Origin: Bradyrhizobium sp. CCBAU 051011
GTDB taxonomy: Bacteria > Pseudomonadota > Alphaproteobacteria > Rhizobiales > Xanthobacteraceae
DNA: 64,000 bases
NCBI RefSeq assembly: GCF_009930815.1
Contig: NZ_CP022222.1
Span: 3,328,501 to 3,392,500, forward strand
Direction: 5' to 3'
Below are positions 58,096 to 64,000 of this stretch, piece by piece (the stretch's first letter is position 1; each line of letters opens with the position of its first letter). The notes beneath the pieces were generated by a model, which worked only from the letters and a program-made list of their open reading frames with translations, did no database searches and was not told the DNA's origin. Position numbers and translations under genes: made by a program.

Positions 58096-60030
58096 CTAAT
58101 TCTGCTTCGCGCTATCCGCAGCCTCCGGCGCCGCCTGCCGCGGTCCACCGGTAAACCGCTCGATCACCGAGCGCACCGCATCGCGCGTCTTGCGGTCCTT
58201 CACCGCATCGAGCAGGGGCGCAGCGCCCGGCGAGCGGCGGATCAGGCTTTCGGGATCGGGAAACACCAGGGGATCGTCCCACGGGCCCTGCACGACGAAG
58301 GGCAGTTCAAAACCCTTGTCGCCGCCGGCCGCCGCCGGGGTCAGGCTGGCGACGCCTTTGAGGTCGTACTCGCGTGATGGCACCGAGGCGGTGCCGGTCA
58401 GGGTCAGGCGCGTCGTCGGTCCGTCGACGCGGAGATCCTCGACGGTGGCGATGCCGTCGTTGAACCGCACCGAAACCGAGAGATTGTCGTAAGGGGTCGA
58501 ACCGCTACGCAAATTGCCGCCGCCGGACAATGGCCGCCGCTCCAGCCGCTTCAGGAGCTGCTCGACATTGAATCCCGCGATCGCGCCGTCATGACCGTTG
58601 AGCGTGGCCGTGCCGTCGAGCGAAGAGGCGAGACCGAACGGGCTCGAGCCGGATGCCGTCAGCGAGAGGCCGAGATTGCCGCGGCCGGACAGCTTGGTGA
58701 TGCCGAACAATTCGTTGGCGCAGGCCTGCAGATCGACGTCGGTGAACTGCAGCTGCGCCTTGACGTCGGCCACCGCGTCCGACCGCGCGATCCCGAATGA
58801 GCCCTTGGCAATGCCGCCATACATCTGCGCCTCGCCGACCGAGAGTGCCAGCGCGCCGTTGCGCAGGTTGGCGCCCAAGGCGGTGCGGCCAAGCCTGGTC
58901 CCGCCGACCGTTACTCTCGCCGCCGACAGGCGCATGTCGAGATCGGTGGCGGAAAGCGACGTCAGGTCGAACAATTGCCGGTTCCAGTCGCGCGCGCCGC
59001 TCGCGAGCAGGCGGAAGGTCGAGATGTAAGGCGTGAAATCCAGGTTGCCGGCCGCCAGCGTCGCTTGCAGCGTCTGGCGGCCATTATTGGCGACCGTCAT
59101 CACGCCCTCGGCGGCGTTGCCGTCGAGTTCGACATTCACGTTGGTCAAAGCGACAGAGGCGCCGACGACATTAGCGCGGGCCTTCAGCGTGAAACGGCCG
59201 AACCCGCCGCTGCCGGGCACCGGTTGTCCCATCCAGCGCAACGCGTTGCGCAGCGACAGGCTGTCCACGCTGACGATGCCCTCCATCATCAGGCTGGTGC
59301 GGTTGGCGACAAAGCCGTCGAAGGCGAGCTTGAGAGGCGCGCTGACCAGCCGTGCCTTCAGGCCGGAGCGGTCGCCCGACAGCATCGCGACGAAGTCACT
59401 GGCCGAGATCGAGCCGTCGACGCGTTCGCCGCGAAAGTCGAATTGCCCGATCGCCGCGAACGAGCGCGAGATCGACGGCCAGGCCAGCGACAGATCGATG
59501 TCGCTGAGCTGTTCCTTGGCGTTGTTGGCAGCGTCCTCGTATTTCAGCACGCCGTCCTGAATCCTGATTTCGGAGAACGAAACCTGGTTCTCTGCGCCGG
59601 GCTTCATCGTGCGCGCGATCCGTTCGACGAACGGCGTCCAGTTGCTCTCGCCGCCGGCTTCCCTGACGACACGGATGTGCGGCCGCAACATCATGACGTC
59701 GGCAATCTCGAACCGGCGCAGCAATAGCGGCAACAGGCGCAGGTTCGCCGTCAGCACGTCGACCTGCAGCGCGGGGTCGGTGGTGCCGCCACCCTTCAGC
59801 CCGACATTGTGAAAGGAGACGTAGCTTCCCGGAAACACCGACACGTCGATCGTGCCTGACACGATCAGATCAAGCCCGGTGACCGCGCGGATCTGCGCCT
59901 CGACCGCCTGTCGCAGTGCGTCCCGGTTGAGGAACCAGGACATGCTGATCAGGCCGATTACAGCCGCGGCGAACAGCGCCGCGACCGGCATCCCGAGGCG
60001 CTTCATTCCTTGGGCCATCGTCAATGACAT
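58096..60030 (-). CDS. AsmA family outer-membrane-assembly-related protein
   Basis: A 644-aa protein anchored by one N-terminal helix ('MPVAALFAAAVIGLISMSWF') with a long periplasmic part. 'LRQAVEAQIRAVTGLDLIVS' and 'GTIDVSVFPGSYVSFHNVGL' are the AsmA N-terminal domain, and the C-terminal 'LGLSLTASGSSPFGLASSLD', 'GAIAGFNVEQLLKRLERRPL' and 'GGDKGFELPFVVQGPWDDPL' are the AsmA_2 region. The repetitive beta structure fits the AsmA-like group linked to lipid transport and envelope integrity. ATG 60030 is the first of several possible starts. Monocistronic by layout. Confidence 0.9.
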   Translation of the reverse strand: MSLTMAQGMKRLGMPVAALFAAAVIGLISMSWFLNRDALRQAVEAQIRAVTGLDLIVSGTIDVSVFPGSYVSFHNVGLKGGGTTDPALQVDVLTANLRLLPLLLRRFEIADVMMLRPHIRVVREAGGESNWTPFVERIARTMKPGAENQVSFSEIRIQDGVLKYEDAANNAKEQLSDIDLSLAWPSISRSFAAIGQFDFRGERVDGSISASDFVAMLSGDRSGLKARLVSAPLKLAFDGFVANRTSLMMEGIVSVDSLSLRNALRWMGQPVPGSGGFGRFTLKARANVVGASVALTNVNVELDGNAAEGVMTVANNGRQTLQATLAAGNLDFTPYISTFRLLASGARDWNRQLFDLTSLSATDLDMRLSAARVTVGGTRLGRTALGANLRNGALALSVGEAQMYGGIAKGSFGIARSDAVADVKAQLQFTDVDLQACANELFGITKLSGRGNLGLSLTASGSSPFGLASSLDGTATLNGHDGAIAGFNVEQLLKRLERRPLSGGGNLRSGSTPYDNLSVSVRFNDGIATVEDLRVDGPTTRLTLTGTASVPSREYDLKGVASLTPAAAGGDKGFELPFVVQGPWDDPLVFPDPESLIRRSPGAAPLLDAVKDRKTRDAVRSVIERFTGGPRQAAPEAADSAKQN

Positions 60031-60281
60031 ATCCGGATCTGGCTAAACCGAACGCGGGTTGCTGCTACAGGGTCTATCTTGATTTGGGCAGGCGGCGCAT
60101 AGGTAAGCCCGTGCCAACCCCAACAACTTGAAGGGTTTTCTTGACGCTTTCAAGGCCGGGATGGCGGTCGGTGGGCGGTTCGGCGGCATAATCCCCGCAT
60201 CATTGACGCACCGCGAAGAATTCGCCTAATAATCCGGATAATGCCGGCTTTCGGCCGTTCCCTCCATCAGGTCAGATTTCC

Positions 60282-60989
60282 ATGAACAAGGTTTATCCCG
60301 ACGCCAAATCGGCACTCGATGGCGTCCTCAAGGACGGCATGATGATCATGTCCGGCGGTTTCGGTCTGTGCGGTATCGCCGAGACCCTGTCGGACGCGAT
60401 CCGCGATTCCGGCGTCAAGAATCTGACGGTCGTTTCCAACAATGCCGGCGTCGATGGCATCGGGCTGAGCCGGTTGCTGGAAACCCGGCAGATCAGGAAG
60501 ATGATCTCGTCCTATGTCGGCGAGAACAAGCTGTTCGCGCAGCAATACCTCGCCGGCGAGTTGGAACTCGAATTCAACCCACAGGGCACGCTGGCCGAGC
60601 GCATCCGCGCGGGCGGCGCCGGTATTCCGGCGTTCTACACCAAAACCGGCGTCGGCACGCTGATCGCCGAAGGCAAGGAAGTGAAGGAATTCGACGGCGA
60701 GAAATACATCATGGAGCGCGGCCTGTTCGCCGACCTCGCCATCGTCCACGCCTGGAAGGGCGACACCGCCGGTAACCTGATCTACCGCAAGACCGCGCGG
60801 AATTTTAATCCGATGATGGCGACCGCTGCGAAGATCACGGTGGCCGAGGTCGAGCAGCTTGTTCCGGCCGGCGAACTCAATCCCGACCACATCCATACGC
60901 CCGGCATTTTCGTCAAGCGCATCATCGAGGTCGGCACCGGCAAGAAGCGGATCGAGTTCCGCAACACGCGCCCGCGGCCGGCCGCTTAA
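60282..60989 (+). CDS. scoA: 3-oxoacid CoA-transferase subunit A
   Basis: Alpha subunit (235 aa) of a succinyl-CoA:3-oxoacid CoA-transferase that activates acetoacetate. '[20 protein letters not shown]' is the CoA-binding G-G-F-G-x-x-G block, '[20 protein letters not shown]' and '[20 protein letters not shown]' follow, then '[20 protein letters not shown]' with the family's substrate loop. The C-terminus '[17 protein letters not shown]' is standard. The ATG at 60282 begins '[12 protein letters not shown]'. Subunit B follows 22 bases downstream. Confidence 0.95.
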   Translation: MNKVYPDAKSALDGVLKDGMMIMSGGFGLCGIAETLSDAIRDSGVKNLTVVSNNAGVDGIGLSRLLETRQIRKMISSYVGENKLFAQQYLAGELELEFNPQGTLAERIRAGGAGIPAFYTKTGVGTLIAEGKEVKEFDGEKYIMERGLFADLAIVHAWKGDTAGNLIYRKTARNFNPMMATAAKITVAEVEQLVPAGELNPDHIHTPGIFVKRIIEVGTGKKRIEFRNTRPRPAA

Positions 60990-61011
60990 GCGCACGCACA
61001 GGAGAAACGAT

Positions 61012-61662
<651 letters not shown>

Positions 61663-61666
61663 CGCG

Positions 61667-62320
61667 ATGGCGGGGCGGTCGCAGCCTGCGATCCGTCCCG
61701 CGCGTCCCGAAGACGCAGGCTTCATTGCCCGCAACATCTTGGCCTCGCAGCGCGGCCCGTTCCCGCGCGGCTGGTTCGATATCGCGCTTGGCTGGGACGA
61801 GCCGCAATGCCTTGCGTTCGTCGAATGCATCGCGCTCGCACAAACGCAATCGTGGTGGCACATCACCCAATTCATCGTCGCTGAGGTCGAGGGTGAGCCG
61901 GCGGCATCGCTCTGCGCGCTGCCTGCTGAAGGCACCGAGGCCGCCGCGGGGGCGGCGATCAAGGAGGTAGCGGCCGCGATCGGGTTGAGCGCAACCGATC
62001 TGACGGCGATCTTCCGGCGTGGCACCTATGGAGCGAATTGCTGGGTGCAGGGCGGCGAGGGCGAATGGCTGATCGAGCATGTCGCGACGCTGCCCGAGTA
62101 TCGCGGCCGCGGACTGGTGCAGGCGCTGATCGAACACGCACTGGCTGCTGGCAGGACCGCGGGGTTCGAACGGGCGTCGATCTCGTTTCTGATCGGCAAC
62201 GAGGCGGCGGAGCGATGTTACGCCAAGGCAGGCTTTGCCTTTGCGGAGGAAAAACGCGATCCCGCGTTCGAAGCGATCACGGGCGCGCCAGGCTTCCGCC
62301 GCTTTGTGCGGGCGATCTAG
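61667..62320 (+). CDS. GNAT family N-acetyltransferase
   Basis: A 217-aa acetyltransferase. 'IRPARPEDAGFIARNILASQ' is the usual first strand-helix; 'WLIEHVATLPEYRGRGLVQA' holds the acetyl-CoA loop (R-G-R-G at about 145-148), and 'FLIGNEAAERCYAKAGFAFA' is motif B. The middle carries an insertion ('EGTEAAAGAAIKEVAAAIGL') found in some GNAT subfamilies. It starts 4 bases after scoB, so it probably shares the transcript. Acceptor unknown. Confidence 0.9.
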   Translation: MAGRSQPAIRPARPEDAGFIARNILASQRGPFPRGWFDIALGWDEPQCLAFVECIALAQTQSWWHITQFIVAEVEGEPAASLCALPAEGTEAAAGAAIKEVAAAIGLSATDLTAIFRRGTYGANCWVQGGEGEWLIEHVATLPEYRGRGLVQALIEHALAAGRTAGFERASISFLIGNEAAERCYAKAGFAFAEEKRDPAFEAITGAPGFRRFVRAI

Positions 62321-62328
62321 AACATTTC

Positions 62329-62413
62329 GTAGGGTGGGCAAAGCGAAGCGTGCCCACCCTCTATCCTCGATCATTATCCTGAACGGTGGGCACGCTGCGC
62401 TTTGCCCACCCTG
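62329..62413. repeat. Inverted interspersed repeat between convergent genes
   Basis: Two arms, 'GTAGGGTGGGCAAAGCGAAG' followed by CGTGCCCACC and 'GGTGGGCACGCTGCGCTTTG' followed by CCCACCC, form a large hairpin. The same motif is a common repeat in Bradyrhizobium. It may also serve as a bidirectional terminator. Confidence 0.75.
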
Positions 62414-62437
62414 CGGCGCTACACATACGCGGCGCCT

Positions 62438-64000
62438 TCACGCCGGCCCGGCCGGCACATCCGAAAACCGCGTCAGCCACGCCACCGGGCCGATGCTGGC
62501 GGCGACAATCAGGAGCGCGGCGAGCGCGCCTTCCTCAAAACTGCCGCGGCTGGCGTATAGGTAGATCGAGGTCGCCAGCGTGTCGACGTTGAGCGGCCGC
62601 AACAGCAGCGTTGCCGGCAATTCCTTCAGGCAATCCACGAACACCACGATGACGGCGCCGAGCATGGCGGGGCGCAACAGCGGCAGATGGATCAGCCGCA
62701 TCGTCGTGGTCTGGCCGGCGCCGACCGCGCGTGCGCTGTCGTCATAGTCGCGCGGAATCCGCTCGAACCCCGCCTTGATGAATCCGGTCGGCACTGCCAG
62801 AAACCGGATCACATAGGCGATGATGACGGCAGCGCCCGAGCCGACAATGATCAGTCCCGGCAGCGATCGTCCGAGCCATCCGGCGAGCGCGTTGATCGCG
62901 TTGTCGATGGCTAGCACCGGCGCGAGCAGGCCGAGCGCCAGCACCAGCCCCGGCAGCGTGTAGCCCAATTGCGCGATGTTCATCGCGACAAGGCGCAGCG
63001 CCGTCGACCGCCAGCGCCACGCCAGAATCGTCGCAAAGCCGAGCAGGAGCGCCGTCAGCGTGGCGAGGCTTGCAAACGCGACGGAGTTGAAGGCGTCGCG
63101 CCATAACGCCGTGTCGAAATTCGCAAACAGCCCGCGCTTGAAACTCTGATGCGCGAGATAGAGCAGCGGCACCAGAAATCCGAGGCAGACCGGCAGCAGG
63201 CAGGCTGCGAATGCACATGCGCCGTTGATGCCGGTAAGCTTCGTCCGTTGCGTGAGCCGCGGGCTCTCGGCGGAAAATTCCGTCGTGACGTTGCGACGCC
63301 CGTAGCGCTCGATCGCGATAAGGCAGGCTACGATCGCCAGCATGAAGCAGGACAATTGCGCGGCGCCGGCCAGGCTGCCGCGGTTGAGCCAGGTCGTGAA
63401 CACCGACACGGTGAGCGTACGGACGCCGAGATATTCGCTGGCGCCGATGTCGTTTAGCGTTTCCAGCGACACCAGCGCTGTGCCGACCGCTAGCGCAGGA
63501 CGTGCCATCGGCAGCGAGATGCGCCAGAACGTGGTCCAGCGGCCGGCGCCCAGCGTCTTTGCGGCTTCCGCGAACTCCGCGCTCTGGAACTGGAACATCG
63601 TGCGCGCCGACAAATAGACGTAAGGGTAGAGCACCAGCGAGATCACGACGACCGCGCCGGGCAGCGAGCGCAGATTGGGCAGCATGTGCACGGCATCCGG
63701 CAGCGGCAGCCAGAGCGCAAGCGTCTTGTGGATCAGCCCAAGCGGCTCGAACAGATCGACATAGACGTAAGCCGCGAGGTAGGTCGGGATCGCCAGCGGC
63801 AGAGGCAGCAGCCATAGCAGCATCTGCCGGCCGCGGAATTCATGCAGGGATACCGTCCATGCCGTGCCGGTGCCGATCGCAACCGACAACGCTGCGACGC
63901 CGCCGAGCAACAGCGTGGTGTCGAGGATGGTGGCCGGCAGCACATAGTCGATCAGGTGCCGCCAGATATCCGGCGCCGGCTGCAGCGCGAGGACAATGAT
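62438..64000 (-). CDS. Iron-type ABC transporter permease (FbpB/ThiP-like), 5' end outside the window
   Basis: At least 520 residues of a double-domain permease with about twelve membrane helices. Two EAA-type loops are visible: 'QSAEFAEAAKTLGAGRWTTF' in the first half and 'DYDDSARAVGAGQTTTMRLI' in the second. The C-terminal half ends 'LLIVAASIGPVAWLTRFSDV'. The duplicated layout is that of ferric-iron and thiamine-type importers (FbpB, ThiP). The frame is open to the window edge upstream of 63943 ('DIWRHLIDYVLPATILDTTL'), so the true start lies outside. Substrate likely iron, by family frequency only. Confidence 0.88.
   Translation of the reverse strand: MIVLALQPAPDIWRHLIDYVLPATILDTTLLLGGVAALSVAIGTGTAWTVSLHEFRGRQMLLWLLPLPLAIPTYLAAYVYVDLFEPLGLIHKTLALWLPLPDAVHMLPNLRSLPGAVVVISLVLYPYVYLSARTMFQFQSAEFAEAAKTLGAGRWTTFWRISLPMARPALAVGTALVSLETLNDIGASEYLGVRTLTVSVFTTWLNRGSLAGAAQLSCFMLAIVACLIAIERYGRRNVTTEFSAESPRLTQRTKLTGINGACAFAACLLPVCLGFLVPLLYLAHQSFKRGLFANFDTALWRDAFNSVAFASLATLTALLLGFATILAWRWRSTALRLVAMNIAQLGYTLPGLVLALGLLAPVLAIDNAINALAGWLGRSLPGLIIVGSGAAVIIAYVIRFLAVPTGFIKAGFERIPRDYDDSARAVGAGQTTTMRLIHLPLLRPAMLGAVIVVFVDCLKELPATLLLRPLNVDTLATSIYLYASRGSFEEGALAALLIVAASIGPVAWLTRFSDVPAGPA

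Overview
The window looks like chromosomal DNA of a Bradyrhizobiaceae-type alphaproteobacterium (Bradyrhizobium or a close relative). The clues are high GC, several interspersed repeats that I recognise from that clade (about 3650-3895, 49408-49510, 51295-51452, 58020-58090, 62329-62413), an AsmA/ScoAB/GNAT/iron-ABC neighbourhood, and small DUF2934 and DUF3072 genes. The right third (from about 48.9 kb) reads as ordinary core genome. The left three quarters is a mosaic of mobile and decaying DNA.

Layout. 1-601 is the end of an IS3 element that cut a zinc-ribbon methyltransferase gene. 1095-3511 is the relic of a surface-glycan locus: two methyltransferase-like genes, a UDP-glucose dehydrogenase that has lost its middle, and a decayed repeat. 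4052-7661 is a dead phage-like island: a doubly broken integrase, an AlpA/HTH operon and a frameshifted YdaU-type replication gene. 7696-15082 is a compact biosynthetic operon: an N-terminally truncated, apparently inactive adenylation domain fused to an intact carrier domain, two subunits of a 2-hydroxyacyl-CoA dehydratase/benzoyl-CoA reductase-like enzyme, its ATP-driven activator, a KamA-type radical SAM aminomutase, a methyltransferase, and a convergent Sfp-type phosphopantetheinyl transferase. I do not recognise this combination and consider it the best candidate for an undescribed system. 15172-21330 is a graveyard (IS21, IS256 and IS6 remnants, a duplicated phasin, a frameshifted hdeD). 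21376-24681 is a class I ribonucleotide reductase operon behind a cobalamin riboswitch.

24716-28429 is a remnant of an integrative element (ParB tail, DUF736, XRE regulator) ending in a 3' fragment of initiator tRNA-Met. 28628-38516 is a defence island: an XRE/ImmA-IrrE pair, DUF2188, a DUF2235-LysM protein, a complete QatABCD anti-phage operon, and an unfamiliar two-gene operon encoding a membrane gluzincin-like protease and a small partner. 39187-48477 is an IS nest: an IS66 element with clear ends and 8-bp duplication, a tRNA-Ile(CAU) 3' fragment, an excisionase-like gene, then a second, degenerate IS66 element whose two terminal repeats were each invaded at the same motif by a near-identical IS4-family copy. 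48963-64000 carries an exported protein, a sugar-type ABC transporter without its ATPase, an acyltransferase, membrane and epimerase genes, several small conserved genes, AsmA, ScoAB, a GNAT enzyme and part of an iron-type ABC permease.

How genes may work together. The Ppant transferase could activate the carrier domain, so that the radical SAM and ATP-driven radical enzymes act on a tethered acyl group (inference). QatA-D overlap by one base each and are one transcription unit. The cobalamin riboswitch should shut off NrdAB when B12 is plentiful, the usual logic when a B12-dependent reductase is also present (not seen here). All functional calls are from motifs read by eye; no database search was run.
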